Source of the DNA: Candidatus Electryonea clarkiae
GTDB taxonomy: Bacteria; Electryoneota; Electryoneia; Electryoneales; Electryoneaceae
Reading direction: 5' to 3'
Length of the DNA stretch: 64,000 nucleotides
Assembly (NCBI GenBank): GCA_030765455.1
Contig: JAVCCM010000083.1
Coordinates: forward strand, 62,001 to 126,000
Shown here: piece by piece, positions 9,424-18,253 of the stretch
How the letters are laid out: each line of letters begins with the position of its first letter
How positions within the stretch are numbered: position 1 is the first letter of the stretch
Program-made: the position numbers and the translations under genes
The notes under the pieces: model-generated
Database searches by the model: none
The model's input: only the letters and a program-made list of their open reading frames with translations
Told to the model about the DNA's origin: nothing

Positions 9424-10206
9424 TCATCCCGCCATAACATGAATAAAATCTATAATATTTCCCTGCCAGTCCTGATACAGTTTCCCAAATACATAAACAA
9501 AGAATGGTAGCGTCAAACTAAGAGTTAAAAGCCCAATACCAATCTTCAATGGAAATCCAATAATCCATACATTCATCTGTGGAACTGTCCGTGCCATTAT
9601 ACCCAACGCAAAATCTGTGACTAAAATAGCCACGAGCACAGGGGAACCAATTTTAACGCCGACTATGAAAATATCAGCACTTAATCGGGCAATCCCTTCC
9701 ACCATCAGGGGGTCGAAAATTCCCCCTCCAACCGGAATACGGAGAAAACATTCATCGATTGCAAGAAGAAGAAAATGATGACCTCCCAAAATCAGGAAGA
9801 TTATCAAGGCGAGGTAATTCAGCAATTGTGCGAGAAGTGGAACACTTGTTTCACTCTGAGGATCAATAACATTTACCATTGAAAATCCCATTATATGCCC
9901 GAGTATTTGTCCGGCAAACTGAATTCCAATGAAGATAAAAGTTCCAACCATCCCAATAGCTGCCCCGATAATAATCTCTTTTACAATTGCGCCGAAATAA
10001 CTGATTATACCAGGTTCAAGATCAAGTACGACAGTAGTGTGTATTGGGAAAAGTATAGTGGTTAGTAGAACTGCCACTGCGGCACGAATCACCATCGGAA
10101 ATCCCATAAGTCCGTAAAATGGAAAAACCATCAGCATACTACTAATGCGAAAGAGCATCAGCAGCCATCGTTCAATTTCATCGAGATTATAACTCAAGAC
10201 ATCCAA
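9424..10206 (-). CDS. fliR: Flagellar export gate protein FliR (TTG start)
   Basis: A 260-residue, very hydrophobic protein with about six membrane segments, matching FliR (FRISSMLMVFPFYG near the N-terminus; DFALGIMARTVPQMNVWIIG near residues 200-218, the most conserved block). FliR joins FliP and FliQ in the core of the export channel. It appears to start at TTG (10204-10206). It is unusual that fliR is separated from fliQ by three two-component genes. It is followed immediately by flhB. Confidence 0.95.
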   Translation of the reverse strand: MDVLSYNLDEIERWLLMLFRISSMLMVFPFYGLMGFPMVIRAAVAVLLTTILFPIHTTVVLDLEPGIISYFGAIVKEIIIGAAIGMVGTFIFIGIQFAGQILGHIMGFSMVNVIDPQSETSVPLLAQLLNYLALIIFLILGGHHFLLLAIDECFLRIPVGGGIFDPLMVEGIARLSADIFIVGVKIGSPVLVAILVTDFALGIMARTVPQMNVWIIGFPLKIGIGLLTLSLTLPFFVYVFGKLYQDWQGNIIDFIHVMAG

Positions 10207-10346
10207 AAGATCATCCGGGATGGAAATTAGTACTGCTTAAATATATCTGGTTATTATCCTATGGTCTAATATTGCACTAAATTCATTTAAATATAATAAT
10301 AATTTTAGTTAGCTAACTGTTCACGAAACATTCTTATTTAGGAGGT

Positions 10347-11045
10347 TCATTTTATTTCATTAAGTTTCTCTTCCAACCGGTCTGAAATGTCTAACATTCC
10401 TCCTCCTGAAGTAATGTAAGGAACCGTGGATATTTCGCTGGCATTAGACATCTCTTCAATACAATCGACCACTTTGCTGATCTTCCTGATTTGAACGTGA
10501 AGATTCTTTCGCAGAACCACCATTTCTTCAGTATTACTTGGATCAGATAATTCAAGCCGTCCACTCATGACTGCCAAAGCATTGTTAATATGATGTGCGA
10601 GAGTGATCATCAGTTGAGACAGGGTCTCTTTGCGCGCCTGTGTTTCATGATCCTTTTCTTCACGTTGACGTTCCAGCCTTCGATCAATACGGACTAATAA
10701 ATCCTCGTTGTTAAAAGGCTTTAATATGTAATCATCGGCGCCCAACTGAAATGCTTCTCTTTTGTCCTCGATTTCATCCCTTGTGGTAACAAAAAGAATT
10801 GGAATATTGCTGCTTTCCGGATTCGATTTTATTTCGAGGGCTGCCTCAAATCCATTCATTTTAGGCATATTGACGTCCATCAGGATGATATCCGGATCTT
10901 CTGCCAAAGCCTGGCTTATTGCCTCTTCCCCATCTGTGGCAAACACGACTTCGTATCCAACACCTTTCAGCATGGTATCCAGAATTTTCCTGGTGATTCG
11001 TGTATCGTCAACTACAAGAATCTTACTATTTGTTTCAGTATTCAT
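10347..11045 (-). CDS. Response regulator with C-terminal DHp-like segment
   Basis: A 232-residue protein. Residues 8-125 are a CheY-like receiver (KILVVDDTRITRKILDTML; phospho-acceptor in DIILMDVNMPKMNG; LFVTTRDE; GADDYILKPF). After a short coiled coil, residues about 145-205 resemble the dimerisation/histidine-phosphotransfer helices of a kinase (LMITLAHHINNALAVMSGRL, with H-x-x-N-N in the H-box), but no HATPase domain follows. It could therefore accept or relay phosphate, or dimerise with the neighbouring kinase. It lies in a three-gene two-component set inserted between fliQ and fliR. Receiver certain; DHp assignment inferred. Confidence 0.85.
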   Translation of the reverse strand: MNTETNSKILVVDDTRITRKILDTMLKGVGYEVVFATDGEEAISQALAEDPDIILMDVNMPKMNGFEAALEIKSNPESSNIPILFVTTRDEIEDKREAFQLGADDYILKPFNNEDLLVRIDRRLERQREEKDHETQARKETLSQLMITLAHHINNALAVMSGRLELSDPSNTEEMVVLRKNLHVQIRKISKVVDCIEEMSNASEISTVPYITSGGGMLDISDRLEEKLNEIK

Positions 11046-11293
11046 GATCTAAACCAAATTAATCTTTTGCATTGTTATCCGATATTTGTGAATCTCTTGT
11101 TGAAAACATTTAACTGATCTACTGATAATACAATTCTGCCTGATAGCTGATTTTTTAGATCAGCCAACCATATCATTCCGTGAAACAGCATCCAACACCT
11201 ATTAGATAGTCAAAAAACAATAGTGCGCTGTTTCGCTGGAATGTCACAAATTAGACTGATGCTTTTTCCATCAAATTGTAAACTGAATTACTA

Positions 11294-12592
11294 TTATTGT
11301 TTGCCCAAAGAAATAACCACCTGGATTGAGCCTACAACGGGATCTACCTGATGAAATTCCTGGATAGTCGTGATATTTTGCTTTGTCAAAAGTTGTCCAC
11401 GAGGAAGCAGGAAAATACCGCCTTCCGTATTCAGATCCTGAGTTAATACCATCCCAGGCTCAAGCTCAGAAGGTATAACATTTACCTGACGTGATAGCTT
11501 CTTTTCAGTTTCCGCAGTTGATATAAAATTGATCAGCACTTTAACAATTGCCGGATCGAACCTGATGCCGGAATTATTGTAAAAGTATTTCCTCAGGAAT
11601 GTTTCGCTTCTCGTTCTACCTTCCTGTACCATATGGTCATAAACATTACATATTGATATCAGCCTGGATTCAATCGGAATTTCTTCTTTTTTCAATCCAT
11701 CCGGATAACCGGATCCATCCCAGTGCTCATGATGATGCCTTATTATTCTTCCTATTTCACTGAAATGCTCAATGATCAGTAAGGTGTTTTGAGCCTGGAT
11801 AGGGTGATAAATTATCAAGTCCCTGTCTGATTCGGTCATCATCTCTTCAGGCTTTGCCAAAATAGACTTAGGAATACCGAGCTTACCTATGTCATGTAGT
11901 AAAGCAGCAATTTCAATATTTTGAATCTGTTCATCACTGAATTCAAGAGTATCAGCTAACATAGTAGCGATAGATGCAACTCGTCTGGAATGAGTACTCA
12001 TTTCCGGGTTAACAAGTTCAACAAGTTTGTTGAAAACCAATATGGTATTCATTAATGAATTTTCAAGCTTCTTGGTAATTTGACCTAATTCCAGGTTCCG
12101 TTGAACTATAACAGAAGTGCGTGCTTTAACTTTTGCATTGAGTGTCTGATTCCATTCAGCCAATTCAGCATTCTTCTTCAGAAGTTCTGCAAGTAATCGT
12201 TCATTCTCACGGTCCAGATCGTAAAACTCAAAAGCCTGTTTGACAATAGCTCTTAGATCTTCATCTTCCCAGGGTTTAAATATGAAACGATAGATTTGAC
12301 CAATATTCACTGTATCTACAACCGCATCAATATCTGTTATAGCGGTCAGGACTATATGAATTGCGGTAGGATTGTACCCTCTCGCCTTTTTAAGGAATTC
12401 CGAACCGGACATTCCCGGCATTCTCTGATCGGTAATTATTATTTGAACATCATTCTCCATGACATATTCAAGAGCATCTTCCCCACTCTTAAATGTCTCG
12501 ATCCGGTAATCCTCATCGAAAAAAGCTCTTTTCAGGGCGCTTAAAATGTGAGGTTCATCATCAACAATAACTATCGTTCTTTTCAAAGCCAT
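11294..12592 (-). CDS. HD-GYP response regulator (c-di-GMP phosphodiesterase)
   Basis: A 432-residue protein: receiver at about 5-120 (TIVIVDDEPHILSALKRAF, ITDQRMPGMSG, FIFKPWEDED), coiled coil at about 120-180, and an HD-GYP domain at about 185-370. The active-site signatures are intact (ALLHDIGKLGIPKSI; HHHEHWDGSGYPDGL), so cyclic-di-GMP hydrolysis is expected. I chose the ATG at 12590-12592, one nt after the kinase stop and with AGGTAAG upstream; an ATG 33 nt earlier would overlap the kinase gene. With the upstream hybrid kinase it likely forms a phosphorelay linking an input signal to c-di-GMP level and motility. Confidence 0.92.
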   Translation of the reverse strand: MALKRTIVIVDDEPHILSALKRAFFDEDYRIETFKSGEDALEYVMENDVQIIITDQRMPGMSGSEFLKKARGYNPTAIHIVLTAITDIDAVVDTVNIGQIYRFIFKPWEDEDLRAIVKQAFEFYDLDRENERLLAELLKKNAELAEWNQTLNAKVKARTSVIVQRNLELGQITKKLENSLMNTILVFNKLVELVNPEMSTHSRRVASIATMLADTLEFSDEQIQNIEIAALLHDIGKLGIPKSILAKPEEMMTESDRDLIIYHPIQAQNTLLIIEHFSEIGRIIRHHHEHWDGSGYPDGLKKEEIPIESRLISICNVYDHMVQEGRTRSETFLRKYFYNNSGIRFDPAIVKVLINFISTAETEKKLSRQVNVIPSELEPGMVLTQDLNTEGGIFLLPRGQLLTKQNITTIQEFHQVDPVVGSIQVVISLGKQ

Positions 12593-12593
12593 C

Positions 12594-13895
12594 TTACTTA
12601 CCTGCTTTTGACGATTCAGGTCCATTTACGGGGAGTACTATTTGAAATTTTGTACCCTTGCCCGGGGTACTGGAGGCTCGAATTTCACCGCCATGCTCTT
12701 TTATGATCCTGTAACTGATTGACAAGCCAAGACCTACTCCCTTTCCAGATTCTTTTGATGTATAGAATGGATCAAAAATTCTTTTCAATACCTTGGGTTC
12801 TATTCCTTTACCATTGTCTTCCACGTCAATTGTAATTCTGTTGTTGCTGATAGCCCTGGTACGAACTATGATTTTTCCAGGTGATTTTTCAATTGCCTGA
12901 AGCGAATTTTGCAGTAAATTCAGAAACACCTGGTTTATCTGGTGTGGAGTACACACCACAGATGGAATATCATTGTATTTTCTTACGATTTCCGTTTTAT
13001 GCTTCATTGATCCTTTTAAGATGTTCAGAGTACTTTCGAGACCTTCCATCAGGTCACATTTTTTCATTTTCTCAACTGAAGAACGGCTGAATGTTCGCAA
13101 ATCCTCGATTATGTTTTTTACTCGCTTAGTCCCTCCGATTGATTCTTCGATCACATCGTCATAATCAGAAAGAATGATATCGATTTTTTCCGTGTCCCAT
13201 TTTTTGATAATCTGATCTGAAAAGTCGATATTATCATTCATATTCGACTTCTCTCTAACAAATTTAAGAAATTTCTGGATCTTCTGTGAATATTTTGACA
13301 TTGTATTCAGGTTAGCATGGACAAATCCGATCGGATTATTGATTTCATGAGCCAAGCCTGCGGCGAGTTGGCCTAATGACGAAAGCTTATCTGTTTGAAT
13401 CAGCTGAGTGTTAGCCCTTTTCAAGCTTCTAAGAGTCTTTTTGAGATCGTTATTACGTTGTTCGAGTTTTTGGACTAATGTTTCAAGTTCTTTTTTCTTA
13501 TTATCTCTCTCTTTGTAAAGATTGCTTCTTTCAATAGCTCTATTTATGGAATGAATCAGTGAAGTTGTATCGATAGGTTTGTTTATATATTCATACGCTC
13601 CCATTTTTAGCGCTTGCATTGATGATTCCAGTGTCCCGTATCCAGTCATCACAATAACTTCAACATATTGATCTAAATTCTTAACTGCTTCCATCAATTC
13701 GAGACCATCCATACCCGGCATGATGAGATCGGTAACAATAACCGCAATATCATCAGCTTCATTAAATGAATCTATCGCTGCCTTGCCACTGTCGGCAGTC
13801 AATACATCAATGCCTTCTTCTGCCAATGTTGAACTCAACATCTTCAGAATGGCTTCATCGTCATCAACAAGCATAACTTTCCGGTTATTATTCAC
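12594..13895 (-). CDS. Receiver-histidine kinase hybrid
   Basis: A 433-residue protein with the order receiver (about 5-120; KVMLVDDDEAILKMLSSTL, VIVTDLIMPGMDG, YINKPIDT), coiled coil, HisKA (about 170-290; LAAGLAHEINNPIGFVHANL, histidine in H-E-I-N-N-P) and HATPase (about 295-425; LLQNSLQAI N-box, DNGKGIEP G1, GVGLGLSISY G2). All catalytic boxes are present. It has no membrane segment, so it is cytoplasmic and probably driven by another kinase through its receiver. It starts with GTG 13 nt after fliQ and is followed by two response regulators. It is embedded in the flagellar export operon. Confidence 0.92.
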   Translation of the reverse strand: MNNNRKVMLVDDDEAILKMLSSTLAEEGIDVLTADSGKAAIDSFNEADDIAVIVTDLIMPGMDGLELMEAVKNLDQYVEVIVMTGYGTLESSMQALKMGAYEYINKPIDTTSLIHSINRAIERSNLYKERDNKKKELETLVQKLEQRNNDLKKTLRSLKRANTQLIQTDKLSSLGQLAAGLAHEINNPIGFVHANLNTMSKYSQKIQKFLKFVREKSNMNDNIDFSDQIIKKWDTEKIDIILSDYDDVIEESIGGTKRVKNIIEDLRTFSRSSVEKMKKCDLMEGLESTLNILKGSMKHKTEIVRKYNDIPSVVCTPHQINQVFLNLLQNSLQAIEKSPGKIIVRTRAISNNRITIDVEDNGKGIEPKVLKRIFDPFYTSKESGKGVGLGLSISYRIIKEHGGEIRASSTPGKGTKFQIVLPVNGPESSKAGK

Positions 13896-13908
13896 ACAGC
13901 CTCACTGG

Positions 13909-14178
13909 TTATCTCGTCATTTGCGCTATGTAACCATATATCATATGGGTAAATAATAATACACGGTTGATAATCCACGGCATTGCAACAATCATCACAA
14001 CGACTACGACAAGAATTTTGGGAATGAAGGTCAGGGTCATCTCATTAATTTGTGTAGCTGATTGTATCATGCTGATTATCAAACCAATAAGCAGACCTGA
14101 CAACAGCATTGGAGCAGCAAGAATTATTGCGGTAAATAAGGTTTCTCTCACTATATAGATAGCAAATTCCTGTGTCAT
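13909..14178 (-). CDS. fliQ: Flagellar export gate protein FliQ
   Basis: An 89-residue protein with two hydrophobic helices (ETLFTAIILAAPMLLSGLLI; IPKILVVVVVMIVAMPWII), the size and pattern of FliQ, including the QSATQINEMTLTFIPK loop. Four or five copies surround the FliP ring in the export gate. It overlaps the fliP stop by 4 nt (ATGA), which indicates translational coupling. Confidence 0.95.
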   Translation of the reverse strand: MTQEFAIYIVRETLFTAIILAAPMLLSGLLIGLIISMIQSATQINEMTLTFIPKILVVVVVMIVAMPWIINRVLLFTHMIYGYIAQMTR

Positions 14179-14987
14179 TTAAAACTCTCCACTAATGACT
14201 GAACAATGAGATACCATCCGTCCACCAAAACAAACATTAACAGCTTGAATGGAAGACTGATCATAACCGGTGGGAGCATCATCATACCCATTGACATTAA
14301 TATTGAAGCTACAACCATGTCTATTATCAGCATAGGCATATAGATGAGAAAACCAATCTGGAAACCTACTCGAAGTTCACTTATAACAAATCCGGGAATA
14401 ATAATACGCAAAGGTAAATCATCTGGTGAATCAGGCTGACCAATTTCTGCCATACGTACAAATACTTGAAGGTCTTTCTCACGTGTATGCTTAAGCATAA
14501 ATTCACGTAATGGTTGTTGTGCACGATTCCAGGCTTCAGAAATAACGATTTCTTGTTTTGCATAAGGCTGCCAGGCATTTTCATAAATTTCCGTGATAGT
14601 GGGAGCCATTATGAACATCGTAAGGAATAATGCCAAACCAACAAGCATTTGATTTGGAGGTAGAGATTGTGTTCCAATTGCCTGGCGAAGAAAATGTAAC
14701 GCTATTACAATTCTGATAAAACTCGTAGTCATTATCAGAATTGACGGCGCCAAAGATAGAACAGTGAGCAAGAGTAATATTTGGATTGTTACGGCAAAAT
14801 CCTGGGGATTTCCAGCCTGATCGACACCTACGGTAATTTTTGGCAAAGTCGGGGCTTGAGCATATCCACTCGATAATGTTCCCGCAACAATAATAATTGT
14901 ACAGAAAATTATTTTGATCAATCTGTATTTATTTGAAAATAAATACTGTCTAAGAGTATTCTCTATATTTAGATTCTTCACACTCAA
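14175..14987 (-). CDS. fliP: Flagellar export gate protein FliP (TTG start)
   Basis: A 270-residue protein with an N-terminal signal-like segment (IIFCTIIIVAGTLSSGYAQA), as in most FliP, and four further membrane segments. Family blocks are clear (LTVLSLAPSILIMTTSFIRI; LRQAIGTQSLPPNQMLVGLA; FVISELRVGFQIGFLIYMP; MGMMMLPPVMISLPFKLLMF). FliP forms the pentameric core of the export pore. TTG at 14985-14987 is chosen because AGGA lies 6 nt before it. A weak sigma-54-like element lies about 45 nt upstream. Confidence 0.95.
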   Translation of the reverse strand: MSVKNLNIENTLRQYLFSNKYRLIKIIFCTIIIVAGTLSSGYAQAPTLPKITVGVDQAGNPQDFAVTIQILLLLTVLSLAPSILIMTTSFIRIVIALHFLRQAIGTQSLPPNQMLVGLALFLTMFIMAPTITEIYENAWQPYAKQEIVISEAWNRAQQPLREFMLKHTREKDLQVFVRMAEIGQPDSPDDLPLRIIIPGFVISELRVGFQIGFLIYMPMLIIDMVVASILMSMGMMMLPPVMISLPFKLLMFVLVDGWYLIVQSLVESFK

Positions 14988-15019
14988 ATATTATCCTGAT
15001 TTTGGGTAGATGCTGCTTA

Positions 15020-15036
15020 AGCCTGCTAAATGCCAA
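15020..15036 (-). promoter_or_regulatory. Weak sigma-54-like element upstream of fliP
   Basis: On the minus strand the site reads TTGGCATTTAGCAGGCTT. The -24 TGGCAT is good and the GG-to-GC spacing is 10 nt, but the -12 half is AGGC instead of TTGC. The position fits a short leader before fliP. Confidence 0.3.
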
Positions 15037-15203
15037 CAAGTAATCAAATGCCGAATTCACGCTATCTTCCGATAAAATCCTAGATTTATCGTCAGTCAAC
15101 CTAATGATTCATAATGACATATTGCATGCATTTGGAAACAATTCATTACTATATTATTCTAAATATTCTGCTAACTTATTGAGCAAATATGATGTATAAG
15201 TAC

Positions 15204-16655
15204 CTAAATTTGCACTGCCTCTATCTTTCCATTGGAATATATAAATTTCTTTCGATCATGATCCTTATCAAGGAGTTTTATAGCCGTATCAATTTTAATT
15301 GATACACCAGGAAAGACGTGCTGAGAAGCGATAACGTACCCATGCTTAATAATCTTCGCATATTTATCAATAACTCCTTGCAGAGAATCTTCCAATTCTT
15401 TAATATTTTTATCGTAATTGTAATTGTAATCATACAATTGCTGTAGAATATTTTCTTGCTCAGAAGTAAAATTGTCGCTTTTGTATTTGTTTTCCAACAT
15501 CTTTGATACTGCGATTTGTATGAGATTTTTAGTAGAGTCAGATTGTTTGATTGCCTTTCTAATATTTACTTCTAATATATCTAACTCAGGGCAATGACCT
15601 GCAATTAATTCTGTACGGGCATAATGCTGATTACCAATAATTTTCCCTTCTATACAACCTTCGGCAATAATCTCACCACCTATTATTGCACCTTTACCGT
15701 ATTTAATAAAGACAGAACCACCGGTTTTAATTTTACTATGCACGATTTCCTCAGCGATGTAAACATCACCACTGGAGACAAGATTTTGATTTTCCATGAA
15801 GCGAATATGAGTTTCACCGGCAACGTAAATATTTCCTTTCTCCGTGCCGATAAATCCACCCCTGATAATCAGATCACCGCCGCAGTGTATTTGAGCATCC
15901 TCGACTACCCCCTTGATCTCTACGTCTTTTGTGGCGTCAATTCTGAATCCGTTGAGTACATCTCCTTTAACGATTACATTGCCGTCAAAACAAATATTAC
16001 CCGTATTAAGATCTACATTATTTTCAACTACGTAAGTTTCACTGACTTCTATTTCCTTTTGGCTATTGAGTTTTGCGAATCCTACGGTATTTGAGACCAG
16101 TTGAGTCTCCAGGCTGTCTGTAAAAGAAGTATTGTCACCATTTTTTATTGGAATATTTTTACCTGATTGGGAGGAAATTTTTATTCCGATTACAGTCACC
16201 CCCGGCTTTCCCTTTGTAGGCAAAGTCCTTTCTGCCAGCACATCACCTGGATTTACAACCTGGAGTATGCCGGTTTCACGGAAATTCACTTTTCCCCATT
16301 CATCCACAACAATGGGTTTTGGTTTAGGTTTAGTATTGAACAAATACTTTATTTCAGAGTTTGCACCTGGATCAGCATCACGTCCCTGTGCAACTAAAAC
16401 AGCTTGTCCGCGTATTCCGTTTTTGGATGCAAGTTGTGCTATAGCATTCTTATTTATCCCAACCCGAACTTTTTCAGATTTTAATGCATCCAGAATAAGC
16501 TTAGGATCAAATTCCTCACCTTCCGGACCAATTATTACAGCGTGAGCATCAACAGCATTACTACTCAATGCAATCGTGCATCTAACCGATCCATTCGCAG
16601 CAATTTTATCTTGCGAAGGTACAGGTGATGAATTAATCTCGGTGGATTCCTGCAT
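15204..16655 (-). CDS. FapA-family protein (DUF342)
   Basis: A 483-residue FapA/DUF342 protein. The N-terminal region (to about residue 180) has the conserved KVRVGINKNAI and TLPTKGKPGVTVIG segments. The middle (about 205-345) is the polymer-forming beta-helix-like domain (GNICFDGNVIVKGDVLNGF, then AQIHCGGDLIIRGGFIGTEK and repeated G-x-V/I patterns), and the C-terminus is coiled coil. FapA proteins are linked to flagellar assembly and cell-surface scaffolding, but the mechanism is not well defined. It is inserted between fliO and fliP with gaps of 167 and 216 nt, so it may have its own transcript. Confidence 0.88.
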   Translation of the reverse strand: MQESTEINSSPVPSQDKIAANGSVRCTIALSSNAVDAHAVIIGPEGEEFDPKLILDALKSEKVRVGINKNAIAQLASKNGIRGQAVLVAQGRDADPGANSEIKYLFNTKPKPKPIVVDEWGKVNFRETGILQVVNPGDVLAERTLPTKGKPGVTVIGIKISSQSGKNIPIKNGDNTSFTDSLETQLVSNTVGFAKLNSQKEIEVSETYVVENNVDLNTGNICFDGNVIVKGDVLNGFRIDATKDVEIKGVVEDAQIHCGGDLIIRGGFIGTEKGNIYVAGETHIRFMENQNLVSSGDVYIAEEIVHSKIKTGGSVFIKYGKGAIIGGEIIAEGCIEGKIIGNQHYARTELIAGHCPELDILEVNIRKAIKQSDSTKNLIQIAVSKMLENKYKSDNFTSEQENILQQLYDYNYNYDKNIKELEDSLQGVIDKYAKIIKHGYVIASQHVFPGVSIKIDTAIKLLDKDHDRKKFIYSNGKIEAVQI

Positions 16656-16822
16656 AGATTCAAACCGTACGTTTAGTGGGATAATTGTATAGTTTAGTCA
16701 AATAATGCTCTGGATAATACCAAACTGAATGAATGAAAAATATTGTGAATTCAATACTTGAGATTATATGCTTCATTCAGAATGATCATCATCTGTACAT
16801 TACATTAAAGTGATTACTTTTT

Positions 16823-17248
16823 TCAACTACTTTCTTCATTCGGCACGTTATTATCAGCAAGGCTATTCATCTCAATGTCGTTTAATTCCCATTGTCCTAA
16901 GGCAGACAAACCATGTTCGGATGATCCCACCAGTATCTCTCGCTTGCCGGTGCGCACTAACATGATCGTCCTCTTGGGTCCTATAGTTTTTGCATCTATA
17001 ATTTCAATGCTGCTTTCCTGGCTCCCTTTCAGTGATGCCTTAGTGGCAAGTCCGGGAAGTATCCGTTTCAACAAATAAACCAAACCAAATATTAGAGCGA
17101 TGACGAGGAATAAATAAAAAGCGGCTTTTGCCAAAGTCGCTCCAACACTCATTTCATCTGCATATAAACCGCTGTCACTCTCAGCAAAAACTAAGAGTGG
17201 AAGATGAATCAGAATTACAACTAAAACATTAAAAATTTTCTTTTGCAT
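16823..17248 (-). CDS. fliO: Flagellar biosynthesis protein FliO
   Basis: A 141-residue protein: signal peptide at about 1-22 (VLVVILIHLPLLVFAESD), one membrane helix (LAKAAFYLFLVIALIFGLVY, about 38-58), then a small cytosolic beta domain (SIEIIDAKTIGPKRTIMLVR, followed by GKREILVGSSEHG) typical of FliO. FliO is the scaffold for FliP ring assembly. It follows fliN by 20 nt, the usual fliM-fliN-fliO order. Confidence 0.92.
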   Translation of the reverse strand: MQKKIFNVLVVILIHLPLLVFAESDSGLYADEMSVGATLAKAAFYLFLVIALIFGLVYLLKRILPGLATKASLKGSQESSIEIIDAKTIGPKRTIMLVRTGKREILVGSSEHGLSALGQWELNDIEMNSLADNNVPNEESS

Positions 17249-17268
17249 TCAATATCTGCTTTCCATGT

Positions 17269-18243
17269 CTACCTTAGAGCCTGAATTCTATCCTCAACCT
17301 TAAGCAGCTCTGTAATTCGAATCCCAAAATTTTCGTCGATCACAACAACTTCACCCAATGCAAATTTTTTGTCATTTACATAGAGATCAACCGGCTCTCC
17401 TGATAACTTCTGCAATTCAATAACTGATCCGGGACCTATCTCCAATACGTCACGAATGAGCATATTTGTACGTCCAAGCTCAATAGTTACAGGTAATGAG
17501 ATATCAAGTAACAGGTCAAGATTTCGAGTCTCTTCGGCTGTTCTTCCAGGTCCAGCATCATCAAAAGGTGCAAACTCGGCTGGATGAACTGTCGGCTCTC
17601 CCCTTGTTGATCCCTGCTTAGATGATGCGCTTTCAATCTCGTCATCAGGATCAGTTCTAATCCCAACTCCCCCCATCATATCTTCATCAATGCCTTGAGA
17701 CAAAACCTCTTCTATTTCAGATGAAATCAATTTTATAAATGTTTCATCTCCCCAATCTTCAATCGAAATAAGATATTCAACCTGTATGAATTTATCAAGC
17801 TCAACTCCAAGGCTGCTTAAATCGACAACTTCTGCATTTGCACCCGAAGCTCTTACATCCGCACCTATCTGCTCTGTCCAATTAGTGGCAAGTGCGCCGA
17901 CAATCTGGTTAGTCGCTTCAGTGATTCCATCAAGAGATTCATCTTCGTTGAATGGCGCCGTGCCATCGCCCATTACCATTAGATCGGTAATAGCTGCAGC
18001 AAGTTTCTGGCTGAATATATAGTATATGGAACCTGAAACAGCACCTTCAACAGGAGCTTCTACAAAAACAGGATTAGCTCCGAGCGTATTTCCCAGTGCA
18101 TCAGCGTCGTATTTAGGCGACGCGGAGTCGGAGATATCGCCTATGGAAATATTAACATTTCTATTCAGTATCGGACCAAGCACATCTTTCACAGTAGATA
18201 AGCTCAAATCCTCCACAACATTAATCTTTTGATCGGTAACCAT
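17269..18243 (-). CDS. fliN: Flagellar switch protein FliN with CheC-like N-terminus (FliY type)
   Basis: A 324-residue protein, far longer than a plain FliN (about 110-140). The last 75 residues are the FliN/SpoA domain (LLLDISLPVTIELGRTNMLI, then GSVIELQKLSGEPVDLYVN). Residues about 20-180 resemble the CheC/FliY fold; DGITEATN matches the D-x3-E-x2-N part of the CheY-P phosphatase signature, but the proline expected about 22 residues later is not seen. It may thus bind or dephosphorylate CheY-P at the switch. I chose the ATG at 18241-18243, 10 nt after the fliM stop and with GAGGAAA upstream, over an upstream in-frame start that would overlap fliM. Confidence 0.92.
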   Translation of the reverse strand: MVTDQKINVVEDLSLSTVKDVLGPILNRNVNISIGDISDSASPKYDADALGNTLGANPVFVEAPVEGAVSGSIYYIFSQKLAAAITDLMVMGDGTAPFNEDESLDGITEATNQIVGALATNWTEQIGADVRASGANAEVVDLSSLGVELDKFIQVEYLISIEDWGDETFIKLISSEIEEVLSQGIDEDMMGGVGIRTDPDDEIESASSKQGSTRGEPTVHPAEFAPFDDAGPGRTAEETRNLDLLLDISLPVTIELGRTNMLIRDVLEIGPGSVIELQKLSGEPVDLYVNDKKFALGEVVVIDENFGIRITELLKVEDRIQALR

Positions 18244-18253
18244 GTTTTCCTCA

